NCBI GenBank assembly: GCA_964522305.1
Contig: CAZFVM010000023.1
Location: 1 to 14,659 of the forward strand
Length of the DNA: 14,659 bases
Direction of reading: 5' to 3'
Origin: UBA1049 sp964522305
Lineage (GTDB): Bacteria > Bacillota > Clostridia > Oscillospirales > CAG-382
Below are positions 1-7,243 of the stretch, piece by piece. Under the pieces are notes generated by a model, which worked only from the letters and a program-made list of their open reading frames with translations, ran no database searches and was not told where the DNA came from. The position numbers and the translations under genes were made by a program. Numbering within the stretch: position 1 is the first letter of the stretch; each line of letters opens with the position of its first letter.

Positions 1-15
1 AAAATTAAATATAAT

Positions 16-55
16 AAAAAACTTGCGTAATGCTCCAAAAGAAGAATCACGCAAG
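16..55 (-). terminator. Intrinsic terminator of the small RNA
   Basis: On the minus strand CTTGCGT (55-49) pairs with ACGCAAG (28-22) and is followed by six U (21-16). The loop is long, about 20 bases, and carries the pyrimidine run that can pair instead with the RNA's 5' end. Confidence 0.65.
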
Positions 56-150
56 GTCAATAAACGCAATTAACGCGTAGTAAAACTATACGTATTAACC
101 ATGCCCGACCCTAAGTCGGCAGGTGAGAACCCAGTTCTTCTTCTTTGTGC
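16..150 (-). ncRNA. Candidate structured small RNA (possibly 6S-like)
   Basis: No protein gene fits here, but the minus strand has a complete small transcription unit of about 135 nt. It has a near-consensus promoter (157-185), a predicted start near 150, and a hairpin followed by six U at 16-21. The 5' end (nine bases at 138-146, AAAGAAGAA) pairs perfectly with 38-46 near the 3' end, giving a closing stem. Inside are a GC-rich hairpin (CCGAC/GTCGG around 106-120) and a second, imperfect hairpin around 70-98. The closing stem uses bases that form the loop of the terminator hairpin, so the two folds exclude each other. A long closing stem on a free-standing RNA of this size suggests 6S RNA (SsrS), but I recognise no diagnostic sequence. 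An unknown RNA family or an attenuated leader are alternatives. That a non-coding transcript exists is more certain than its identity. Confidence 0.5.
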
Positions 151-156
151 TTGAGT

Positions 157-185
157 ATAATACCAAAGATTTTTGGCTTTGTCAA
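157..185 (-). promoter_or_regulatory. Sigma-A promoter of the small RNA
   Basis: Read on the minus strand, TTGACA (185-180) and TATTAT (162-157) are separated by exactly 17 bases. This is one of the best-matching promoters in the window. It lies downstream of the yfhO stop codon and points away from it, with no open reading frame after it, which supports an untranslated product. Confidence 0.75.
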
Positions 186-262
186 TAGTAAAAATTGATG
201 TAGCCATAGTTTTCGACATTCGTGATGATAAGACTATATATTATGTTTGATTGTTTGAAGCC

Positions 263-2848
263 TCATTCCTCGCCGGAGTCAATATTCGACTCTGATATGT
301 CGAGGAGAGGTTGCGCCTCCCGAACTGCCGGAGTGTCTTCGGTGTCTGACGAGTCAGTCTCTTCTTGCTCTGACAGCTCGTCAATAACGGGAGTGGTTAC
401 GGGCTTGTCCTCTTCGTAATAGTCCTGACGGAAAAACTTGTAGTCGGCTTTTATGCCTTTTTTGTTGCAGATAAAAAGGTAAATCAACAGCAACAATATG
501 GCTGCAAGCGCCGCTATTAACCCATACTTGAGCCCCGGGGTCTCATAGGAAAACTCTATGGTGTTCTCCCCTGCTTTGCACTCGACCGCCATAAACCCGT
601 ATGTGGCTCTTAATATTTCGGTCTCTGAACCATTAACCTTAGCGCTCCATCCCGACTCGTTGGGAACACTGAAAAACACTATGCCCGGGCTCTCTAAGGT
701 AATAACCGAGGTAAACCCATAACTGTCATATGTAAAGCTATCCGCGGCGGTTTGCCTGCGCTGAGCAACAGAATCGGTGTAAGTACTCAGGTTGGCAGCT
801 TTGAAATTATCGTCCTTATTCTTTACTTCTCTCATAAATTGGCTGTAGTAATTCGCCAAGTCATCCGGCACCACCAGATAGGTACAAAGTAATATATGGC
901 GCTGGGACTTTGTTATACTCTCGAACTCGGTCTCGGTCATAAACTCGGTATAAGTGAACCCCATGGGTATAAAATCTTCGTTTTGGTAGATGTCGAATCG
1001 GTTTTGGGTGTCTATCTTGTAAAAACCCTGCCCTGTATGGGTTCTGTCTTGATTGATAAATGAGTATTTCACGGATAAAAAGGGTCTTAGTCCGTAGTAC
1101 TTGGTTTCTGCCCGAGAGCCGACAGAGCGGGAAACACCTACAATAGGATAAAACTCCATTATGGAAGGCGGGACCACGGTATGGAAACAAGAGATAGAAG
1201 GATACCCCCAATACAACCCAAGGTTGTCCAAAACCGAGGTGGAGGGGCCTCTGTATAGGTCCATCCTGGCAAATTCGCTCATGTCCAGCTCTACCTCCCC
1301 TGTTATAGCTTGATTTATCATAAAATCGCTGCTCCAGGAGTGTTGCTTGCCGTTTGTGATATGAACTGCACTATATAATATAGTAATAGCCGAGATTAAA
1401 ACTAAGGTCTTGGACTCGAAATTTTCTTTCTCCCGAACCTTGGTAAACAAATACCAAAGTATTGCCACCGTCAATAAAGCGATTCCCGTATAAATCCAGA
1501 ACCGATCCATATACGGAGGTCTGCCTAACTTGTATAAAATCTCTTCTGTATCCGGGTCGTCATACCAAATGAAGCCCAGGGGTACAAATATAGCGGTTAT
1601 AAACCCAAGATAGGTGAGGATGCTCCCCTTCCACTTTCTTGCAGCTTTTTCTTCGTTTCGCCCTTCCAGCATTATAACCGTGCCTATAATCATCATCAAT
1701 ACCAACATATACATCCAACGGGCATAATAGCTGGAATTGAACAAGAAGAAGGAGCTGTTGAGTATGGGTATAAACAAACAAGCTATCAAGAACATTATTA
1801 GGTATTTGAGCCAGGTCCGCTTTTTTGAGACAAAAAGGGCAAATACCCCGCTCATCCCAAACATGGGTATATAAGCGGAAATAGACGCCCAGCGCTCGGT
1901 ATGACCATAAAAGAAGTTTACTCTGGAGGGTATGTCCGGCGGGAAAAAGAAGCTGGAAAAGATATGTCCGTAGCGCTGCCAATACCAGGAGTCGCCCTTG
2001 CGATAATATAGCATATCCCATCCGGAGTACGCCCGGTCAAGGCGAGGGTTGCCCATTAACGCCAAGGCGCCAGGTAAAACTATCACCGAAGCTATCATCA
2101 CTCCGATAACCGCCTCGAACGCCAAGGACAAAAATTTACCTAAGGTTATCCTAAAAGATTTATTGGGTAAGCGGAATAGAAAATAAATTATACAAAAGAC
2201 CACCTGACCCGCAAACATAAAATAGTTTGCCATGGCGTTTAGTGCTACCGCTATGGCAAACAAACCTCGTCGATTGTTTTGTATTAACTCTTCCATCCCC
2301 AATAATAAAAGCGGGAACAAAGCTACCACTTCGTGGAATTGGTTGAAAAAAGTGTTGTATATCTGAAAACCGCAAAAAGCATACAAGAGCGCCCCGATTA
2401 CCGCATAATTCTGGCGCTTTACAAAGCGCTTGATAAAAGCGTAGGCGATAACTGCCGCGGTAATATACTTGAGTATATATATCGGAGCCATAAGATAAGG
2501 TGCCCAGCTCGAGGGGAAAAGACACATTAACCAAAAGAAGGGAGAACCCAACATATAATAGGAGTAACTGCCCATGAAGTTTGACCCTAAGTCGGTTAAC
2601 CAATCCCATCCGATATTGCCGCCCCTGACCATATCCACCGCATGCTCATAAAAGCATATCTGTTGGGCGTTGTAATCCCCATAATACAAAAATATCGGTC
2701 TGCCGGTCTTAATTAACTCGACCAGCACAAAAGGAAGGGTAATGGCTATGGAAATGACCAGGGAGTATAAAGCGACCCTCTTATAATAATACAGGCTACT
2801 TTGAGCAGCATTTATGTCGTCCTGCTCGTTTGAAAAAAACAAATTCAA
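263..2848 (-). CDS. yfhO: YfhO family polytopic membrane protein (GT-C-like glycosyltransferase)
   Basis: Large membrane protein of about 861 residues, normal for YfhO (PF09586). After a short cytoplasmic N-terminus and a first helix (residues about 25-48) comes the family's first outer loop with YYGDYNAQQ and WDWLTDLGSNF; the acidic residue in this loop is the likely catalytic position of GT-C enzymes. About a dozen helices follow, then an outer domain with the typical end motif PNESGWSAKVNG, a last helix (about 773-793) and an acidic 67-residue cytoplasmic tail. In Bacillus, YfhO transfers a sugar from an undecaprenyl carrier to lipoteichoic acid together with CsbB and GtcA; no such partners are in view, so the acceptor is unknown. 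I chose TTG at 2848 because a seven-base Shine-Dalgarno match, GAGGTGA, ends five bases upstream. The GTG at 2857 overlaps that site but has a weaker AAAAGG upstream and cannot be excluded. Confidence 0.88.
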   Translation of the reverse strand: MNLFFSNEQDDINAAQSSLYYYKRVALYSLVISIAITLPFVLVELIKTGRPIFLYYGDYNAQQICFYEHAVDMVRGGNIGWDWLTDLGSNFMGSYSYYMLGSPFFWLMCLFPSSWAPYLMAPIYILKYITAAVIAYAFIKRFVKRQNYAVIGALLYAFCGFQIYNTFFNQFHEVVALFPLLLLGMEELIQNNRRGLFAIAVALNAMANYFMFAGQVVFCIIYFLFRLPNKSFRITLGKFLSLAFEAVIGVMIASVIVLPGALALMGNPRLDRAYSGWDMLYYRKGDSWYWQRYGHIFSSFFFPPDIPSRVNFFYGHTERWASISAYIPMFGMSGVFALFVSKKRTWLKYLIMFLIACLFIPILNSSFFLFNSSYYARWMYMLVLMMIIGTVIMLEGRNEEKAARKWKGSILTYLGFITAIFVPLGFIWYDDPDTEEILYKLGRPPYMDRFWIYTGIALLTVAILWYLFTKVREKENFESKTLVLISAITILYSAVHITNGKQHSWSSDFMINQAITGEVELDMSEFARMDLYRGPSTSVLDNLGLYWGYPSISCFHTVVPPSIMEFYPIVGVSRSVGSRAETKYYGLRPFLSVKYSFINQDRTHTGQGFYKIDTQNRFDIYQNEDFIPMGFTYTEFMTETEFESITKSQRHILLCTYLVVPDDLANYYSQFMREVKNKDDNFKAANLSTYTDSVAQRRQTAADSFTYDSYGFTSVITLESPGIVFFSVPNESGWSAKVNGSETEILRATYGFMAVECKAGENTIEFSYETPGLKYGLIAALAAILLLLIYLFICNKKGIKADYKFFRQDYYEEDKPVTTPVIDELSEQEETDSSDTEDTPAVREAQPLLDISESNIDSGEE

Positions 2849-2880
2849 ATGCTTCACCTCTGCCTTTTGGTTTTTTTTAG

Positions 2881-2907
2881 TTTATACTATTTTGGTGTCT
2901 TAGTCAA
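2881..2907 (-). promoter_or_regulatory. Candidate promoter for yfhO
   Basis: On the minus strand TTGACT (2907-2902) and TATAAA (2886-2881) are 15 bases apart. The hexamers are good but the spacing is short, so this is tentative. It would lie back to back with the phosphatase promoter at 2930-2958. Confidence 0.35.
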
Positions 2908-2929
2908 TAGTTCTAAGGAGGCGCACTTG

Positions 2930-2958
2930 TTGACAGGCAAGGGGAAGTATGATACCTT
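2930..2958 (+). promoter_or_regulatory. Candidate promoter for the alkaline phosphatase gene
   Basis: A consensus TTGACA (2930-2935) lies 17 bases before TACCTT (2953-2958). TG at 2950-2951 makes an extended -10. The -10 itself is poor, keeping only the key T, A and last T. No Pho box could be recognised. Confidence 0.45.
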
Positions 2959-3013
2959 AATAGTGATAATTTTACTGGCATTGTGGCTTATTTTTAATTT
3001 ATAGGAGGCTCGA

Positions 3014-4774
3014 ATGAAAAACATCAAAAAACTGTTTTTAATTATGTTGGTCCTATCGCTTTTGGTCCCGTTGGCAATTTCCTGTGACAAAACGCCGGAC
3101 CCGATTGTTATTGCAGAAAATGGCGCTACCGAGTATATATTAATCAGCCCGGTATCTTCCTCCAAAACACTGCAAGAAGCGGCATTAAATCTGAGAAGAA
3201 CCATTCTCGAAAAAACTGATATTCCCATAACGAGGGATGACGACTGGATAAGAAAAGGAGAGGATCTTCCGGAAACGGCCAAAGAAATTCTCATAGGAAC
3301 CACAAACAGGAACGAATCTAAAGAAGCGTTCGAAAACCTTAGAGAAAAGGATTTTGTAATTACTTACAAAAACGAACGCATTATTATTATTGGCGGAAGC
3401 GATGAGGCTACTGCCCAAGGCGCGCAATATTTTGTCGACAACTATATCGACGAAGAGAAGAAAACTGTCTTCATATTTGAAGACCTTCACTATCTCTTTA
3501 GCTTTGACTATCCCCTCGGATATCTAAAAATTGATGATGTAGATATCAAAGACTATCAAATTGTTTATCCCAAAGACGGTCCGGTATATGATGAGTACGC
3601 TGCAACTTTCTTGGCAAGAATGATACAGTCGGATACAGGATACGAATTAACTGTGGTCGATGATTCGGCCGAAAATAAGGAAAACGAAATTTTAATAGGC
3701 GTAACCAACAGAGCCGAGTCAAAGATCGATAAAACCCTTACTTTTGACCAATATTTGATGTATAAAAACAATTCTAAGGTTATCTTGGTCGGTCACAAAT
3801 ATATAATCGGGGCTGCTGTTGCCGAATTCATGAGCTATTGTCTGGAGGTATCAGGCGCAGAAGACCAAAACATCTCCCCGGCTAAGACAGGGGAAGTTAT
3901 CGATTATGTCCATGAAAAACCCAAAAACGCAATTTTGTTGATAGGTGACGGAATGGGGTTCAACCACATAGAGCTTGGTCTTGCCACAACCATGACCGAA
4001 TTTTATGGTTCTGACCTACCTTATCATGGGGATGCCATCACAGACTCTAAGTCCGGGCTTACGGACAGCGCAGCCGCGGGTACGGCTTTGTCCACCGGTT
4101 ATAAAACCAAAAATGCTTATATAGGTATGGATGAAGACAAGAATGTTCTACTGAATCTGCGAGAGCTCGCCCATTTGGCGGGAGCAAAAACAGCGGTTCT
4201 CACTACCGATGACCTGGCAGGTGCAACCCCCGGAGCTTTCTTAGCACACCATCACGCCAGAGCGGAAAAGAACATCATAAACGAACAAATAAAAGAGCTG
4301 AGGGAAAACGACCTGGTTACTTATGCAAAGGGCTCTGTCGGTAACGACTTATTTAAAGAAACAAAAGCAGTCCTCGACCTTATTTCGTCAGATGACAGTC
4401 GTTTCTTTATGATGATGGAAGAAGATGACATCGACGTTTATTCCCATGCGAACAACCTTGAAACAACCGCTCACCGAATGGCGAGATTCAACGAAGCTAT
4501 CGCTTATACCCTGGTCTTTGCCGCAAGCAAGCCGGGCACAATTCTTATCATAACCGCAGACCACGAAACCGGCGGTCTAAAAATAAGAGAAGACGAGCAA
4601 GACCCTGCAAAGAGGTTTTATTATACAACCGGAGGGCATACTCGGGCGAATGTTCCGGTGTTTGCCCTGGGTTACGGCACCGAATACTTCCACAACAAAA
4701 CTGTGGATAACACAGAGATCGCTAAGTTTATTTCCAAAGTCTTTACCACCGAAAGCTTTGGACAAGCCGGTTAA
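3014..4774 (+). CDS. Alkaline phosphatase lipoprotein with duplicated N-terminal domain
   Basis: Predicted cell-surface phosphomonoesterase of 586 residues. A lipoprotein signal ends in LAISC, with lipidated Cys24. The PhoA-type catalytic domain spans about 303-580, with all expected metal and active-site residues visible: Asp312 in IGDGMG, nucleophile Ser352 in TDSAAAG, His412/His414 after ATPGAF, Glu469 or Glu470, Asp474 and His478 in the middle, Asp516-His517 in TADHETGG and His542 in GGHT. Before it, residues about 45-290 hold two related alpha/beta units, marked by EILIGTTNR (91-99) and EILIGVTNR (225-233), each followed by a hydrophobic strand. These resemble non-catalytic N-terminal domains of secreted glycoside hydrolases, which is an inference. 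AGGAGG at 3003-3008 sets the ATG start. The gene is alone, diverges from yfhO, and probably supplies phosphate from organic esters. Confidence 0.9.
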   Translation: MKNIKKLFLIMLVLSLLVPLAISCDKTPDPIVIAENGATEYILISPVSSSKTLQEAALNLRRTILEKTDIPITRDDDWIRKGEDLPETAKEILIGTTNRNESKEAFENLREKDFVITYKNERIIIIGGSDEATAQGAQYFVDNYIDEEKKTVFIFEDLHYLFSFDYPLGYLKIDDVDIKDYQIVYPKDGPVYDEYAATFLARMIQSDTGYELTVVDDSAENKENEILIGVTNRAESKIDKTLTFDQYLMYKNNSKVILVGHKYIIGAAVAEFMSYCLEVSGAEDQNISPAKTGEVIDYVHEKPKNAILLIGDGMGFNHIELGLATTMTEFYGSDLPYHGDAITDSKSGLTDSAAAGTALSTGYKTKNAYIGMDEDKNVLLNLRELAHLAGAKTAVLTTDDLAGATPGAFLAHHHARAEKNIINEQIKELRENDLVTYAKGSVGNDLFKETKAVLDLISSDDSRFFMMMEEDDIDVYSHANNLETTAHRMARFNEAIAYTLVFAASKPGTILIITADHETGGLKIREDEQDPAKRFYYTTGGHTRANVPVFALGYGTEYFHNKTVDNTEIAKFISKVFTTESFGQAG

Positions 4775-4870
4775 TCTAAAAAAGTCAAAGTACGATACAG
4801 ACAAACTTATCTAATCGCGCTACTTGTATTGATGTGTAGCTTGTAGGTTTTTTAAAATCTTTTGTTAGTC

Positions 4871-4896
4871 AAAAACCTCCAAAAACGGTTTTTTAA
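4871..4896 (+). terminator. Weak terminator candidate after the phosphatase gene
   Basis: AAAAACC (4871-4877) can pair with GGTTTTT (4888-4894), leading into a T run. The same AAAAACCT can instead pair with AGGTTTTT at 4845-4852. All stems are mostly A-T, so termination is plausible but not convincing. This is the only such structure between the two lipoprotein genes. Confidence 0.35.
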
Positions 4897-4901
4897 TTAT
4901 A

Positions 4902-4930
4902 TTGACAGACACCGGGTTATGTGATAACAT
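4902..4930 (+). promoter_or_regulatory. Promoter of the solute-binding protein gene
   Basis: TTGACA (4902-4907), 17 bases, TAACAT (4925-4930), with TG at 4922-4923 giving an extended -10. The predicted start lies about 55 bases before the ATG. Confidence 0.75.
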
Positions 4931-4993
4931 ATTTTTGAATATTCCACAATAGATGGGATGATTATATTTCTTAACGATAAGGAAGGAGTTTTT

Positions 4994-6538
4994 ATGAAGT
5001 CTATGAACAGGAAACTCGCTGTTTTGTTGCTCGCTTTGGTCTTTGTTTTTACCATAGTGTTGGCAGCTTGTGATAACGGCGGTAGCGGGGACGAAAGTAA
5101 GAAGCCTAACGGCTCCGGTGATACCTCATCTGATGGCTCTTTTGGAACTGCACACGGAGGCTATGACGCAGAAAAAGGAATTTACTATGTCAACATGCCC
5201 GAGTTTAAATGGGAAGAGAAAAAAGAATTCAGGATTTTGGTATATGATAACACCGTAGACACAACTTATTATTCCGAAGAAATCGGTGTGGACAAATATG
5301 AAACCACCGACCAGAAGATAGAAGATGCGGTAAGAAACAGAAACAACGAAATCTTTGAAAAATATGGCGTAGAGATTGTACCTGTTTATGCCGGTAAAGT
5401 TCACGAAGATCTTACCAACGACGTTATGACCAATGCCGGTGAATATGATGCTGCAATGCCTAACTTGGGATATTGTGCATCTCTTGCCCAGTCCAATGCA
5501 CTTTATGATCTTGCTGACGATAGATTTGCAGATTATTTAGACTTATCCATGCCTTGGTGGGACCAAAACGCCACCGACTCTTTGTCTATATACAACAGAG
5601 TATACTTTACCACCGGGGATATCTCTATAATGCAAAAAATTGTATCCCTTGCCATGACCTTTAATAAGGATATGTTAGCCGACACTCATCCTGATGTTGA
5701 TATATATCAATTGGTAAGAGACGGCAAGTGGACATTTGACAAGATGGTAGAGATGTCTAAGGCTGTTACCGTTGACGACGACGGAGAAGCCGGTTATACC
5801 TATAAAGACACTTGGGGACTGTCCGGTGCTCACTCAGACGCTTATCTGTACTATCTTGCCTCCGGTGAACGCTTGATAACCAAAGATGCTAACGATATAC
5901 CGGAAATCGCTCTCGGAACCAACGAAAAGTCTGTTTCTGTCGGACTTAAGGTGTTGGAATCGATGCAGCTCCGTAACGAATGGGTAATCCATGTGGAAGA
6001 TTTTAAAGACCAGGTTCCGGACAGATGGGTAACCTCTTTGGCAATCTTTGGCGAAGGCCGTTCGTTGTTCCGCACTTCTGCTTTCTCGGCTATCAAGAAG
6101 CTTAGAGCATATGACGCTACCTTTGGTCTTATTCCGTTGCCTAAGTATAATGAAGAGCAGGAATCTTATTATACTCCTTGTCAATCTCGTATGGCCTATG
6201 GAGTTGTAATACCTAACTCCGCACCGGACCCAGAGTTCTCGGCATATATGCTGGAAGTTCTCGCATGTGGTGCAAAGAACAACCTGACCCAAGCATACTA
6301 TGAGCTTGTATTGAAGGATAAGGACATGAGAGACAATGAGAGTGAAGAAATGCTCGACCAGTACATCTTCAACAACATTGTTTATGAATTAGGCCTTGTT
6401 TATAACTTTGGCGGAATCGGAAGCATGTTTACCCAACTTATGAACGGAAGCTCTACCGACCTTGTTTCTACCCTTGATTCCAACAAGAGCGCTATCGAAA
6501 CCGCTATTGACGAAGTAGTGGAAAAGTACGAAAGTTAG
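4994..6538 (+). CDS. Extracellular solute-binding lipoprotein (ABC importer type, orphan)
   Basis: A 514-residue secreted lipoprotein. The signal peptide has KRKL-type positive charge, a hydrophobic stretch and lipobox LAAC with Cys26, then a Gly/Ser/Asp-rich linker to about residue 55. The rest looks like a family 1 extracellular solute-binding protein. It has a two-lobed pattern with MPWWDQNA (aromatic, ligand-lobe region), TFNKDML, the KWTFDKMVEMSKAVT segment typical of sugar binders, and a late RMAYGVVIPNSA strand. Substrate is unknown; sugars are the commonest for this fold. No ABC permease or ATPase gene adjoins it, so it must pair with a transporter elsewhere or act as a sensor. The start at 4994 follows GGAAGGAG (4981-4988) at good spacing and begins the signal peptide; an in-frame ATG at 4958 lacks a comparable site. 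The gene has its own promoter and terminator. Confidence 0.82.
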   Translation: MKSMNRKLAVLLLALVFVFTIVLAACDNGGSGDESKKPNGSGDTSSDGSFGTAHGGYDAEKGIYYVNMPEFKWEEKKEFRILVYDNTVDTTYYSEEIGVDKYETTDQKIEDAVRNRNNEIFEKYGVEIVPVYAGKVHEDLTNDVMTNAGEYDAAMPNLGYCASLAQSNALYDLADDRFADYLDLSMPWWDQNATDSLSIYNRVYFTTGDISIMQKIVSLAMTFNKDMLADTHPDVDIYQLVRDGKWTFDKMVEMSKAVTVDDDGEAGYTYKDTWGLSGAHSDAYLYYLASGERLITKDANDIPEIALGTNEKSVSVGLKVLESMQLRNEWVIHVEDFKDQVPDRWVTSLAIFGEGRSLFRTSAFSAIKKLRAYDATFGLIPLPKYNEEQESYYTPCQSRMAYGVVIPNSAPDPEFSAYMLEVLACGAKNNLTQAYYELVLKDKDMRDNESEEMLDQYIFNNIVYELGLVYNFGGIGSMFTQLMNGSSTDLVSTLDSNKSAIETAIDEVVEKYES

Positions 6539-6556
6539 TTATTTGATTTTGGTTGA

Positions 6557-6591
6557 GAGAGCGGCTACCTCGCGGTTGGCCGCTCTCCTTT
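6557..6591 (+). terminator. Terminator after the solute-binding protein gene
   Basis: A perfect nine-base stem, GAGAGCGGC (6557-6565) with GCCGCTCTC (6579-6587), and a 13-base loop. The following T run is short (CTTTG), so it may be an mRNA-end stabiliser as well as a terminator. Confidence 0.65.
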
Positions 6592-6653
6592 GACATAATA
6601 ATAATTGTGTTGGACCTTGAAGTGCGACACAATACTTAGGAGACATATATCGG

Positions 6654-7124
6654 ATGAAAAGACTTGATATGTTGTGGGTGATTCTTGGCAGTATATTCTT
6701 TGCCATATTTAACGCTTTGTTCTTCTTGACTGAAATGATAAAAGGAGAACCCTTCCCCACCTGGGCAACCTATGCCTTTATTGTTATTGCCTTTGGGATC
6801 TTTGTTGCTACTCCGTTCATGATAAAAAAATACCCGATAAAACGCAAAATCTTTAAGCTGTTACCCACGGAATTTGCCGGGGTGTATTTTGCGATACAGT
6901 TGATATTCGGCCTTGTTTTTATCATCAGTGGGTTGGAAAACTATATACCGGCGCTATTGATACAATTGGCTCTGTTGGCGATTTTTGCCGTGATTTTTGT
7001 CATTCATCTGATAATAAGCGAAAAAGACTTGGATAAAACAACCCGAGACAAAGAAAAAGGGGACAATGTAAATAACGACAGCTCGACTGAAGACAGTCAA
7101 AACGAAGTCACCGAGAGCAAGTAA
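6654..7124 (+). CDS. Small four-helix membrane protein of unknown function
   Basis: A 156-residue protein that I do not recognise. Four hydrophobic segments are clear: about 6-24, 36-56, 73-91 and 97-121. They are joined by short loops, with positive charge (KKYPIKRKIFK, about 58-68) between helices 2 and 3, so that loop should be cytoplasmic. The last 30 residues are hydrophilic and rich in Asp, Glu, Lys, Asn and Ser, also likely cytoplasmic. AGGAG at 6638-6642 lies 11 bases before the ATG, a little far. A strong terminator follows. No catalytic motif is visible. Position gives no functional hint, because the neighbours on both sides are separated by terminators. Confidence 0.72.
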   Translation: MKRLDMLWVILGSIFFAIFNALFFLTEMIKGEPFPTWATYAFIVIAFGIFVATPFMIKKYPIKRKIFKLLPTEFAGVYFAIQLIFGLVFIISGLENYIPALLIQLALLAIFAVIFVIHLIISEKDLDKTTRDKEKGDNVNNDSSTEDSQNEVTESK

Positions 7125-7137
7125 GAATTGTTATCAT

Positions 7138-7180
7138 AAAAACATCGCTATTATGAAAGCTGTGTCGGCGATGTTTTTTT
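7138..7180 (+). terminator. Intrinsic terminator after the small membrane protein gene
   Basis: AACATCGC (7141-7148) pairs with GCGATGTT (7168-7175), extended by A/T pairs into a run of seven T. The loop is about 19 bases. Confidence 0.8.
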
Positions 7181-7189
7181 ATATCTAAA

Positions 7190-7195
7190 TATAAT
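7190..7195 (+). promoter_or_regulatory. Candidate -10 element for the decarboxylase gene
   Basis: A perfect TATAAT follows the terminator of the upstream gene. No acceptable -35 lies at 16-18 bases: the region there is the terminator stem. The promoter may be weak or activator-dependent, or the match may be chance in A/T-rich DNA. Confidence 0.3.
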
Positions 7196-7243
7196 GATTA
7201 GGTCGATACTAAAGGGCTAAAAACAGTGAAAAAGGGTTTTGTA

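Noticed and set aside
222..419. 65-codon plus-strand reading frame over the end of yfhO
   Set aside because: It runs antisense to the acidic tail codons of yfhO, lacks a ribosome binding site, and its low-complexity Ser-rich product reflects the opposite strand.
4958..4993. Longer start of the solute-binding protein at ATG 4958
   Set aside because: It would put 12 extra residues, including acidic ones, before a normal lipoprotein signal. The strong Shine-Dalgarno lies before ATG 4994.
6590..6618. TTGACA as the promoter of the four-helix membrane protein gene
   Set aside because: The hexamer at 6590-6595 has no acceptable -10 at 15-18 bases downstream (GGACCT-like sequence only).
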